A program made the translations under genes and the position numbers. A stretch of DNA of 64,000 nt from Pisolithus tinctorius. Lineage: Eukaryota; Basidiomycota; Agaricomycetes; Boletales; Pisolithaceae. Where the stretch lies: NCBI GenBank assembly GCA_024663395.1, contig JANFAH010000014.1:868001-932000 (forward strand). Direction: 5' to 3'. Positions 45,056 to 54,170 of the stretch are shown here, piece by piece. Numbering within the stretch: position 1 is the first letter of the stretch; each line of letters opens with the position of its first letter. The notes under the pieces are model-generated. The model had not been told where the DNA came from. It saw only the letters and a program-made list of their open reading frames with translations, and ran no database searches.

Positions 45056-46080
45056 GACATGCTAATCTGCCATACATCTGGCATTGGCGTTGTAGGAAAT
45101 TAGATTTAAAGAGGAGGTTGAGAGAACAATGAGATCTGAGGGGAGAGAGTAAGCCAAAAAGGGGCTTCTATAGCCTGGGACTGTATCCTGGTAGTCGTCT
45201 GAAGGCTTCTGAGGCTGTCTTGGTGCAGGGAATGACCTGCTCGATTTCATCTCTTGTCTGTGGTAACTCATCTCTTGTTTTTTAGGAAAACTAACTATGC
45301 CAGTCACTAGGTAGTGCTGACTAAGCAACAAAAAAAGCGAAATTCTAAGAACAAGTAGCAGAGGGATAGCTAGAACAAAATAAAGTAAAATCATCAAAAT
45401 AAAACAATTCCCCCAGTAGGGAAATTACATTCCCTACAGTGTGTGGCATAGCATGCCAGCCTGGCCTGTCCCTTTGCCAATGCAGCAGCCTTTCTGCCAG
45501 TCCAAAATCTTACCTTGTTTTCAAAAAAGTTTTTAGTCCACTCCTGCTCACATTTCAACAGCTGAACCTCCTCCTTCCACCTATCCTGCAGCGCTCTCAT
45601 CCAGAGCCAATTGACCCTGTAAACTAGAGAAAATGATAAGTAAATCTCAGATGCTGCTGCCATGTGATTGCTCCTCTCACATTCTGACATCCAATCATTA
45701 GTGGCCATGTCCCTTGGTACATCCATGGTCCAGATCCAAGGTAGGGTATCGTCTCTGTGACCTCTGGCATTTGGATCAGATACTGCCATGTTGATAGTTA
45801 GGTCGGAGTCATTCAACTCTTTGTATCACTCCAGGATATCTGGCCCAGCCCCTAACCTGCCCATTTGAATGCAGCACTGGTGGTACACAGCTGCATGACA
45901 TTGCACAGCTGCATCAGCATTGGCCACCCTTCCCCAGGCACATGTGGTCATGTGGTAATTACTTCCATGGTGAATGTTGGTTTGAAAGATGACTGCCTTC
46001 TCTGCAAGCATAAGCCACAGTTCATGCAGACAATCACTGGCCTGTCCTTGCCACAGTTGCAGCTCCAATAGTGTCACATA
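45056..46080 (-). pseudogene. KDZ transposase C-terminus
   Basis: Reads VTLLELQLWQGQASDCLHELWLMLAEKAVIF (46080 to about 45985), HAAVYHQCCIQMGRLG, then INMAVSDPNARGHRDDTLPWIW and VYRVNWLWMRALQDRWKEEVQLL...EWTKNFF (45394-45790), all KDZ C-terminal motifs. One frame change lies near 45820. Solo LTR E2 (45091-45438) interrupts, after which RQCQMYGRLACLL ends at TGA 45056. Confidence 0.78.
45091..45438 (-). repeat. solo LTR, family E, copy 2 (348 bp)
   Basis: Inverse-orientation match to 10773-11129, ends TGTAGG/CCTACA. Flanks GCGT (45087-45090) and GTGT (45439-45442) form a 4-bp duplication with one CpG transition. It sits inside the KDZ C-terminal coding sequence, whose frame is restored when it is removed. 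Confidence 0.85.
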
Positions 46081-46290
46081 CAGTGACTTCCAAAATTGAT
46101 TCAATGTTTGCACATTTTGGGTTGTTTGTTGAATTGATCAGGAACAAAGACAAATAAGACCAAAGTGTAAGTTGATGACATAAACCATTTGCACAGGGCT
46201 ATCCATCAAAAAAAAGATTATGTAATTTGAATTAGTATCCATGGCAATATACTTGATTTAAATCACCATGTCATTGAATCAATTTTGGAA
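46081..46290 (+). repeat. Tc1 left inverted repeat with two 19-20 bp sites
   Basis: Pairs with 47491-47701. The outer site CTTCCAAAATTGATTCAATG (46088 on) recurs in inverse orientation at the inner edge (46272-46290), so each arm is bounded by inverted copies of the same word. Confidence 0.9.
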
Positions 46291-46416
46291 CTATGTGTTG
46301 GATCCATCAGAATCCAACCAACATCACATAAAACAATTTCAAAAATCATCAAAGATGGTTGCTATGGTTATTGTACCTTAGCAACCATTTCAGTCCAAGC
46401 TATTTAACCACTGTCT

Positions 46417-47460
46417 ATGTTGTCAATGCTTCCTAACTATACTATGCACCCCATCTCCTCTGCTCAGAAGGCAAACATCATTTCTCTGGCCTGTAATGGA
46501 CATTCTACTTGCACTATTGCCTCCAGGCTGGGTATCAGCCAGCCTACAGTCTCCAGGGTGCTCAAGAACCTTCTTCCTGATCAACAAGCACCTTCTTCTG
46601 GACATCCTGCTAAGCTTTCATCCACCTCTCAGCATGCTATTATTACACAAATCACCACAGGCAAGGCCACCAATGCTGTTGAGGTTACAAAGACCATCAA
46701 TTCCATAATCCCCAATCCAGTCTCCCCACAAACAGTCAGAAGGGTCCTCAGAAAACATTCATTCAAGGCTGTAACAAAGAAGAAAAAACCACTCCTTTCT
46801 ATAACTCACAGGAAGAAGCAATTAGCCTTTGCTCTGAAATACAAAGAATGGACTGTGGAGGACTGGAGAAGGGTTATCTGGTCAGATGAGACAAAAATCA
46901 ATAGGATTGGGTCAGATGGGAAGGTTTGGGTGTGGAAACAGGCAGGAGAGGGGCTTATTGAGAGAGAGATACAGGGAACAGTCAAGCATGGAGGAGGGAA
47001 CATTATGGTATGGGGATGTATGGGCTGGGAAGGTGTTGGCCACCTTGCAGAGATTGAGGGGAGGATGGATGCCAACCAATATGTGGACATTTTGGAGAGC
47101 CAGTTGCTTCCTAGCTTGGGAGATTCTGGAATTCCTTTGAAGGATGTTATCTTTCAACAGGACAATGACCCAAAACATACCTCCAAAAGGGCCAAGAAGT
47201 GGTTGGAGGACAACAATATCAATGCTCTAGACTGGCCTCCACAGTCTCCAGATATGAACCCCATTGAACACCTCTGGAATCACATCAAACAGGAGCTCAA
47301 CAAGTATTCAACACAGCCAAAGGGAGTTTGGGAGGTTTGGGAGAGAGTGGCAGTGGTGTGGAATAATATAGACCCAGGGGTGTGTCAGAATTTAATTGAA
47401 AGTATGCCTAGAAGGGTCCAAGCAGTGATAAAAGCCAAGGGAGGTCATACAAAGTATTAA
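46417..47460 (+). CDS. Tc1-type DD34E transposase, intact
   Basis: 347 codons without stop. N-terminal paired-like helix-turn-helix DNA-binding region (about residues 12-110: KANIISLACNGHSTCTIAS, GISQPTVSRVLKN, SPQTVRRVLRKHS). The catalytic triad: D157 in VIWSDETK, D249 in FQQDNDPKHTS and E284 in MNPIEHLW; 34 residues separate the last two, the DD34E spacing of Tc1. A G-rich box (GGGNIMVWGCMGWEGVGHL) is present. The start at 46417 gives the usual Tc1 length; TATTTAA lies 20 bp upstream. The family cuts and pastes at TA. The two inverted repeats already differ at several sites, so activity is possible but unproven. Confidence 0.95.
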   Translation: MLSMLPNYTMHPISSAQKANIISLACNGHSTCTIASRLGISQPTVSRVLKNLLPDQQAPSSGHPAKLSSTSQHAIITQITTGKATNAVEVTKTINSIIPNPVSPQTVRRVLRKHSFKAVTKKKKPLLSITHRKKQLAFALKYKEWTVEDWRRVIWSDETKINRIGSDGKVWVWKQAGEGLIEREIQGTVKHGGGNIMVWGCMGWEGVGHLAEIEGRMDANQYVDILESQLLPSLGDSGIPLKDVIFQQDNDPKHTSKRAKKWLEDNNINALDWPPQSPDMNPIEHLWNHIKQELNKYSTQPKGVWEVWERVAVVWNNIDPGVCQNLIESMPRRVQAVIKAKGGHTKY

Positions 47461-47490
47461 AATTATCAGTTTCTATATCTCTGATACACA

Positions 47491-47701
47491 CTTCCAAAAT
47501 TGATTCAATGACATGGCAATTTAAATTGTATATACCTTTATGGATACTAATTCAAATTACATAATTCTTTTTTTGATGGATAGTCCTGTGCAAATGGCTT
47601 ATGTCATCAACTTACACTTTGGTCTTATTTCTCTTTGTTCTTGATAAATTCAACAAACAACCCAAAATGTGCAAACCTTGAATCAATTTTGGAAGTCACT
47701 G
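47491..47701 (-). repeat. Tc1 right inverted repeat
   Basis: Inner site CTTCCAAAATTGATTCAATG (47491-47510) and outer site in inverse orientation (47677-47695), mirroring the left arm with scattered mismatches (e.g. GAATTGATCAGGAAC versus GAATTTATCAAGAAC). Confidence 0.9.
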
Positions 47702-47869
47702 TACCCCAGGCCAGATCGTTCAAAATGATCTTTGCCAACATTAGATGGCAGTGGCAATGCAATGGTTTCTGGATCATGCAGGTGAGATGACTGGCACAGG
47801 TTGGCATCCTCAAATCTGTCCCCAAATAGTTTTTTGGCAGTGTCAAAAATGCTGTGGATATGGGACTGG
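47702..47869 (-). pseudogene. KDZ transposase, segment between element D and Tc1
   Basis: Reads SHIHSIFDTAKKLFGDRF, ANLCQSSHLHDPETIALPLPS and ERSGLGY, an L/PS-rich stretch typical of KDZ between the IEEAQ and ELRLREGQA motifs. It is bounded by ACTGG on the right and TA on the left. Confidence 0.7.
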
Positions 47870-48263
47870 TGTGACAAGACCTAAACAACAGGGTTTGTTG
47901 TAGGCTCGCACCAAGAACCAACAGAGAGAAGCAAAGAGAAAGAGAAGGAAGCGACTTAGAAGCAGGCAGATTTAGGACTCGAAGACCCAAATGAACTAGC
48001 TTGGAGGTAGTTGGGCAATTGAGCAATGGTACTTATACTAAGGTACACGAGGTAATGGCGAGGCATACATGAGGTCCATGACATCATAGTGATGTCATAA
48101 TGATATCATAGCGGAGCGGAATGTACTAGAAGGAGAAGGTGTGGTGAAGGTGAGGTGAGGTCTAGGCTGGAGCCTGGACCGAGATCAAGAGATAAGATAA
48201 GATCAAAAGATTAGATAAGACGAAAAGAAAGGAGAAGAGAGGAAAAGAGTACATATCGTAACA
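47870..48263 (-). repeat. 3' LTR of element D (394 bp)
   Basis: TGTGACAAGACC...CGTAACA on the plus strand; matches 53330-53723. A polypurine tract (rc of CTATCCCCTCCTT) adjoins at 48264. Confidence 0.95.
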
Positions 48264-48379
48264 CTATCCCCTCCTTAGAAATCGACTTCCAGGCGATTGA
48301 AGATGGGGACAGTGTTGGTAAAGTTTTCTAGGGGCTTGAAGAGGGAGGAGAAGAGGGAAGAGTCCATGCCATGGAGTTT

Positions 48380-51300
48380 TCAAGGAGCAGAAGGATTACG
48401 ACGATGGAAGTCCCTGACAGCGCCAGGGGCAGACTTTAAGGCAGACACAGGTTCCCAAGTGCAGTCCTCGTCATGATATCCCTTCCAATGGACAAGGTAT
48501 TCAAGTCTGTTTCTTTTCAGACAAGAGTCAGCGACATAGTCCACCTCAAACTCTTCTTCCCCCTCGTGTCCCACCACCGGTCCTGGACAAGTGACGGTCT
48601 GTCCTTCCAAAGGTCCCTTGTATGGTTTGACCTGAGAGATGTTAATGACCAGATGGATTTTGAGTGTTTTGGGAAGTTTCAACTCTACCATGTTGGGTTT
48701 GAGTGAAATAACCTTGTAGGGGCCAATCCATCGTTCAGTAAGTTTCTGGGAGGAGCGACCTGAGAGGGAGATCCGAGAGGTTTCCAACCAGACCATGTCA
48801 CCAACAGAGTAGGAGGGAGCGTCCGACCGAGATGTGTCCACAGATACCTTCATCTGTTCTGCAGCTTTGCCCAGAGCTCTTTTTGTATCTTCCAGAACCT
48901 TAGCAAGGTCAATGGCATGATCTGTGGCTGCTTCCACTTTGGAAAGGAAGGGTTCTACGCCCATCCTAGGAGTGTAGGAGCGGGTGACCGAAAAGGGGCT
49001 CCTGCCAGTGGACTCCTGCCTTTTGTTGTTGTAGGAGAACTGGGCGACTTTAAGCCATGAAGGCCAAGAGCCCTGTCGATCATTGACAAAAAGGCGGAGA
49101 TACTGCTGCAGGTCCTGGTTAAGGCGTTCTGTTTGACCATCTGTTTGGGGGTGGAAGGCAGTGGAAAGTTTGGGCTTGACCCCAAGCATCCTGCAGAGCT
49201 CAGTAGTAAATGCACTGGCAAACTGGGGACCTCGATCAGAGATGACAGAGGAAGGTAACCCATGCTGAGTCCACATGTGGTCGCGGAAGAGCTCTGCCAT
49301 CTGTAGCGAGGAAACCCCCTTGGTAGTAGGGGCAAAGACCACCTCTTTTGAAAACCTGTCTACCACCACCATGACGTTATTGAAACCCTGTGCTTCTGGT
49401 AACTCCATGAAGTCAACCGAGATGTCGGCCCAGGGGCACTCCGGGACGGGGTTTGGAAGAAGCTTTCCTGTGGGAGGAGTCCTAGAGCTTTTTGCCATCT
49501 GGCAATGGTGACATGCTGCGACATAGTCTTTGACAGTGGCAGTCATTCCAGGCCAGACATAGTTGCAGGAAACGAGCTCCAGAGTTTTCTTCCATCCAGG
49601 ATGTCCTGCAAGCAGAGTGTCATGGTGCTTCTCAAGGCAGTGAACCCTGACAGCAGGTGGGACGTAAACCTTCCCTTGGCAAACATAGAGCCCTTCCCTG
49701 AGGATGGAGCCTTCTGGTTGTGGTGTCACCAAGGAGGCGGACTTCAAGGTGATGACGAGATCAGCATCTTCTCCTATCACCAGGGTAGCTGCTACCCTAG
49801 AGGGGTCGAGTAACGTAACCCCCTGGTTATCTGACCCCTTTTCAGGTTCGTGATCCTCTCTTCGCGAAAGGGCATCTGCCTTAGCCATCAAGGAGCTGGG
49901 TTTGTACACCAGTTTGTAGTTGAACTGGGAAAGGTTCTGGGCCCAACATGCTTGACAACGATCCAGGTTCTGTGCTTTCATGAAGTACTGGAGGTTTGAG
50001 TGGTCTGTCCAGACCTTGAACTGGTAGGGAGTGGCCTCGAGATAGTGCCACCATGTTTCCAAGGCACGAATTATGGCCAGCATCTCTTTATCAAAGACCT
50101 GGTAATTTCGTTCAGGAGGGGACATGGAATGGGAATAGAAGGTGACAGGTTGCCAGAGGTTGTCGTCACATTTTACTGAGAGCATGGCTCCAGTGGCAAA
50201 GTCCGAGGCATCGGTTTCTAAATGGAACTCCCTGTCCTGATCTGGGAAGGTGAGGACAGGAGCAGTGGTGAAGGCGTTTTTCAGGGCGTCGAAAGCCTGT
50301 TGTTCTTGGGGACCCCAAGTCCAGAGTTGGTCCTTTCTCATAAGGTCATTGAGGGGGCAAGCGATCTGTGCAAAGCCTTTGATGAAGCAGCAATAAAAGT
50401 TTGCTAGTCCCAAGAAGGCTCGTACTGAGTGGACCTTCGTAGGAACCGGCCACTCGGTTATGGCTTTGACCTTGCCCTCGTCCATGCTGACTCCCTCAGT
50501 TCCAACTACCATGCCCAGGAACTCCACCTGTTTTTGCTTGAAGAAGCACTTTTCTGGTTTGACGAAGAGGTCGTTTTCCTCTAACCTTCTCAGCACTTCC
50601 AGGATGATCCTGTCATGTTCCTTTTCATCATCCGTCTTTGTGAAGATCATCAGATCATCGATATAGACCACGAGGACATCCTCCATGTCACTGAAGATGT
50701 TGTTCATCATGTTTTGGAAGGTGGGTGGTGAGTTGCAGAGGCCGAAGTACATGACCAGTGGTTCATAAGCCCCCTTATGGGTGATGAAGGCGGCCTTCCA
50801 CTCATCTCCTTCCTTGACACGAACGTTGTTGTATCCCCATCGGAGATCCATTTTGGTGAAGAGCTTGCAACCCTTTAGTTTATCGACAAGTTGGGAAATG
50901 AGGGGGAGAGGGTATGCGTTCTTGACAGTATGTTTGTTAAGGTACTGATAGTCTTGAACCATGCGTTTCTTTCCATCCTTCTTTGGCACAAAGAACACCA
51001 GCGAGGTTTGTGGTGACTTTGAGGGGTGGATGTACCCTTTACGTAACTGGTCCTCAAGGAAATCTGATACCTCTTTCTGTTCCTCAACAGAGAGTGGGAT
51101 AAGGTGGCCATGCTTAGGGGCGAAGGTCTCCTTGAGATTGATGGTGTGGTCCCATGGTTTACAAAGGGGCATTCTTTCCAATTCTTCCTTTGAGAAGACT
51201 TTTAGGTACTGGTGGTACTCCTTTGGGACGAGCTCCTCAGTGGTACCAGCTCGAATTCTGGTGGAGTGAAGCTTCGGATAGAGGTACTCCATGTCCTGTG

Positions 51301-51978
51301 CCTCCTGTTCCTCTGCTACCCTTTCTGCTCTTGTCCTTGGAGCGAGATCATGACACTCACGAGGGCAGTGGGACAACTTCACCTGCTTGGTTTCCCAACA
51401 CACCTCTGGGTTATGTTTTCGCAGCCAAGTGTAGCCAAGTATGAGGGGGTGCGTGCCGAGCGTGGTGACCTGAGCCCAGACAGACTCTCGATGTCCTTGG
51501 TAGTTCATGACAAGGGAGGCAACATGTGTGATATTTCCTGCCATGCTAGGGGTTCCATCGACATTGAGGACAGTGACAGGTCGACCAAGCTTGATTAGAG
51601 GAACGTTATTTTCATCAGCCCACTTCTTATCCAAGAAGGTGTCATTGGCTCCTGAATCCACCAATGCTTTCACATCCCACTTCTTTTCTCGTCCTTCCAA
51701 CACTACTTCCAATTCCAACTCAGCTTTTGGATCTGCGATCCTTATCTTCGGGGTTTCTTTAGTTTTCAGGGTAGGTGTGTTTTTATTTTTATCGCAAGAG
51801 GAATTAAGCACCGATGGTTTTACATCTGCAGCTGCGGCCACTGGGGTTGCCTCTTCAGATGGTACAGTAGTCTCCGAGTTAAATATATCCTGCTCAGTAG
51901 AGAAACCATCAACACCTAAGACAGAAAACTTATTGTAAACATAGCCAGCAGAGACCCGATCCTCTACTGGCCGAACTC
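48380..51978 (-). CDS. element D pol: protease-RT-RNaseH-IN-chromodomain
   Basis: One open frame of at least 1153 codons from 51841 (a GTG, so probably not a true start). It is open further up to the frameshift site near 51979 and is presumably made as gag-pol. Protease ALVDSGANDTF near residue 60; RT VFFVPKKDGKKRMVQDYQYL, FTKMDLRWGYNNVRV and catalytic VVYIDDLMIF near residue 393; RNase H LETDASDFATGAML; integrase HHCC finger (HHDTLLAGHPG, CHHCQMAK), DDE core with VDFMELP, SDRGPQFAS (about 867) and TDGQTERLNQ; GPY-type module; C-terminal chromodomain (FEVDYVADSCLKRNRLEYLVHWKGYHDEDCTW). No missing catalytic residue was seen. It is the only intact pol in the window. Confidence 0.93.
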
Positions 51979-51985
51979 TTTTCCC
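51944..51985 (-). promoter_or_regulatory. -1 frameshift signal between D gag and pol
   Basis: Minus strand: slippery G GGA AAA (51979-51985), 7-nt spacer, then a 10-bp stem GCCAGTAGAG/CTCTGCTGGC (51962-51971 with 51944-51953, one G-U pair) and an 8-nt loop. The gag TAG lies inside the stem. The -1 frame is open into the protease. Confidence 0.8.
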
Positions 51986-53022
51986 TGGGCCTTCATCTTG
52001 TTAACCTGCTTGTCGTAAAAGAAGGCCTGCATTTCTTCGAACGACATCTGTCGAAGAGCAGACTCTTGAGCCTCTTGGGTCACCTCCCGTATGTTAGGCC
52101 TAACAGGGCCCTTTCCTTTGGTGCAGGGGCAGTCATGCTTATAGTGATTTCCCTGGCAATCGAAACACTTGATGTGGGCAGGGACCGGGGGAGGGGGAAA
52201 ACGAGCAGCACCTATTTCCATGGGGGCACCATGACCAGGCTGGGTTCCAGTAGGAGTAAAACGAGAAGAGTATGAGGGATGGTTGTAGGAGGATCGGGGA
52301 GCAGGTTCATCGGGGTAGTGATTATAGAGTAACTTGAAACGGTCCCTAGCAAGGGCAGCCTCCCAGAAGGTGACAGTCATCTGGAGGTAGTTGCCCTGGG
52401 TGTATCCCCTCCTTAGGGCCTCTTTTATGATAGCAGGGTGGACGGCATTCTCCAAAAGGAAACCAGCAGTTTTGTCAGTGACCCATCCCTGAACCTTTAG
52501 GGACTCAAACTTTGCATAGAACTCCTCATACCGAGAGTTCCCTTGGCGCATCGTGCACATCTGTGCTTTTGCCCATTCAACATCCATCTGAGGGGCGAAG
52601 AACCTATCGATATCTTCTATCATCTCGGCCATATCAGGCCATACTCTGGTGACGATGGTGAGGGAGAACTTGGCCTGAGCAAACCTTCCTGCTACAGGTC
52701 CAGTCATGCGGGACCATACCACAGTACACTTGTCTTGGGCTGTTGGTAGGGCGGTCCTATTCTGTGCGACCCATACCTTCATCTTGACCCACCATTTGGA
52801 AAACTTTGTGCAATCACTGGCGTACTGACCTGGGTCAGCCATCACTTCTATCCTCCTCTGGATCACATCTGCAGGGAGGGCATTCCACTGATTACACTGA
52901 CCCTCAATGGTCGCGATCATTCCTTGAGCATCTCTTAGCTCGTTGCTTAATCGGTAATTTTCTTCTTGAAGAGTGTCGAGGGTGTTGCAAAGGTCGGTGA
53001 GCTGGTCCTGGTGTCTGTCCAT
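51964..53022 (-). CDS. element D gag
   Basis: 352 codons, start MDRHQDQLTDL. N-terminal coiled coil (LCNTLDTLQEENYRLSNEL). Capsid-type domain in the middle (KFSKWWVKMKVWVAQN ... FFAPQMDVEWAKAQM ... YEEFYAKFESLKVQG ... LENAVHPAIIKEALRRGY). The knuckle CFDCQGNHYKHDC is C-x2-C-x3-H-x4-C, one residue short of the usual CCHC spacing. It ends FGQ-TAG within the frameshift hairpin. Confidence 0.9.
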   Translation of the reverse strand: MDRHQDQLTDLCNTLDTLQEENYRLSNELRDAQGMIATIEGQCNQWNALPADVIQRRIEVMADPGQYASDCTKFSKWWVKMKVWVAQNRTALPTAQDKCTVVWSRMTGPVAGRFAQAKFSLTIVTRVWPDMAEMIEDIDRFFAPQMDVEWAKAQMCTMRQGNSRYEEFYAKFESLKVQGWVTDKTAGFLLENAVHPAIIKEALRRGYTQGNYLQMTVTFWEAALARDRFKLLYNHYPDEPAPRSSYNHPSYSSRFTPTGTQPGHGAPMEIGAARFPPPPVPAHIKCFDCQGNHYKHDCPCTKGKGPVRPNIREVTQEAQESALRQMSFEEMQAFFYDKQVNKMKAQGKEFGQ

Positions 53023-53316
53023 AGCGATCTGGACGTTTTAGAGTTTGACGGGGACGGAGGTTGTAGTGGGGTTGCTGGGGTTCAGCAGGGAGTGAACAGG
53101 GGAAGACGGATTCAACGGAGAAGGGGTAAGAAGGGGGTGGCAGAAGAGAGTAGAGGCTGTGGTCGAAGAGCGGGGTGAGTGAGTGACGTTCAGGGATGTA
53201 TGGGACAAAGAGATTGGGATCGGGTTCTGAGGCTGGGGGACTTGGCGAGTACACCCACGAGCCTTCACAGAGGAAGTGAGGAATGGTGATGGACAGTGTG
53301 AGGGTACAACAATAAG
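53023..53316 (-). other. element D leader
   Basis: The region between primer site and gag start reads a P/S-rich open stretch on the minus strand (53038-53268), in another frame than gag. It is more likely leader composition than a gene. Confidence 0.5.
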
Positions 53317-53327
53317 AAGCTAGTTCA
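53317..53327 (-). promoter_or_regulatory. self-priming primer-binding site of element D
   Basis: TGAACTAGCTT (minus strand), two bases inside the 5' LTR, is a perfect 11-nt complement of AAGCTAGTTCA in the LTR (53452-53462 read on the minus strand). A TATAAG box is 35 nt upstream of that word. Confidence 0.7.
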
Positions 53328-53329
53328 AG

Positions 53330-53723
53330 TGTGATGAGACCTAAACAACAGGGTTTGTTGTAGGCTTGCACCAAGAACCAACAGAGAGAAGCGAAGAGAA
53401 AGAGAAGGAAGCGACCTAGAAGCAGGTGGATTTAGGACTTGAAGACCCAAATGAACTAGCTTGGAGCTAGTTGGGTGATTGAGCGACAGTACTTATACTA
53501 AGGTACACGAGGTAATGGCAAGGCATACATGAGGTCCATGACATCATAGTGATGTCATAATGATATCATAGCGGAGCGGAATGTACTAGAAGGAGAAGGT
53601 GTGGTGAAGGTGAGGCGAGATCTAGGCTGGAGCCCGGACCGAGATCAAGAGATAAGATAAGATCAAAAGATTAGATAAGACGAAAAGAAAGGAGAAGAGA
53701 GGAAAAGAGTACATATCGTAACA
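53330..53723 (-). repeat. 5' LTR of element D (394 bp)
   Basis: Same ends as the 3' LTR. It holds the TATAAG box (53492-53497) and the self-complementary stretch TAGCTTGGAGCTAG. Confidence 0.95.
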
Positions 53724-54170
53724 ACTGGAGATGATCATGGCAACGTGCAATGCTGAGATTTTGAGCTTCTGTTGCTCTTGAGGTGATTTGCTGGCATGCT
53801 GCTGCAAGCTGGATTTGTGCTTCCTCGATCTTCAATGCCTTGGCAATCCAGGTCACCATACCCTGGGAATGCCCTGCCTGGGGGATGGCCAGTAAATCTA
53901 TCTCAATTGCCTTTGCAGAGGGAGCTTCAATACCACTCAGCACAAATGCTGTCCAGGATAACCTTCAATACCTACCTTTCTGCAGCCTGACCTCATATAT
54001 ATCCATGGCCTGCAGCCTTGACAGCCTGTTTTCCATTGCTGCTGCCACCTCTTCCCCCCATGATTGGCTGATTGCCAGTGGGACATTACCATTCAAATCA
54101 GCAAACCTGCCTTCCACCACTAAATAGGATTCCTCAGCAACCTTGAGTTTCCACTTGAGTCTTATTGCTG
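53724..54170 (-). pseudogene. KDZ transposase, segment upstream of element D
   Basis: Reads LKWKLKVAEESYLVVEGRF, NRLSRLQAMDIYE and then KAIEIDLL...GMVTWIAKALKIEEAQIQLAAACQQ...LSIARCHDHLQ, matching the C-terminal half of KDZ transposases (TWI..GL.IEEAQ..L). It ends at the ACTGG duplication of element D. Confidence 0.75.

Larger units (their letters stand above)
46081..47701 (+). mobile_element. Tc1-type DNA transposon (1621 bp)
   Basis: Bounded by TA on both sides (46079-46080 and 47702-47703), with ends CAGTGACTTCC and GGAAGTCACTG. Long inverted repeats of about 210 bp flank one intact transposase gene. It is inserted in the KDZ coding sequence; excision of the element plus one TA restores the frame. 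Confidence 0.95.
47870..53723 (-). mobile_element. Ty3/gypsy chromovirus element D (5854 bp)
   Basis: Two 394-bp LTRs, target duplication ACTGG (47865-47869 and 53724-53728), intact gag and intact pol in -1 relation. It is inserted in the KDZ transposase gene on the same strand. LTRs differ at about 18 of 394 sites by eye, so it is not a very recent insertion despite the intact frames. Confidence 0.95.
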
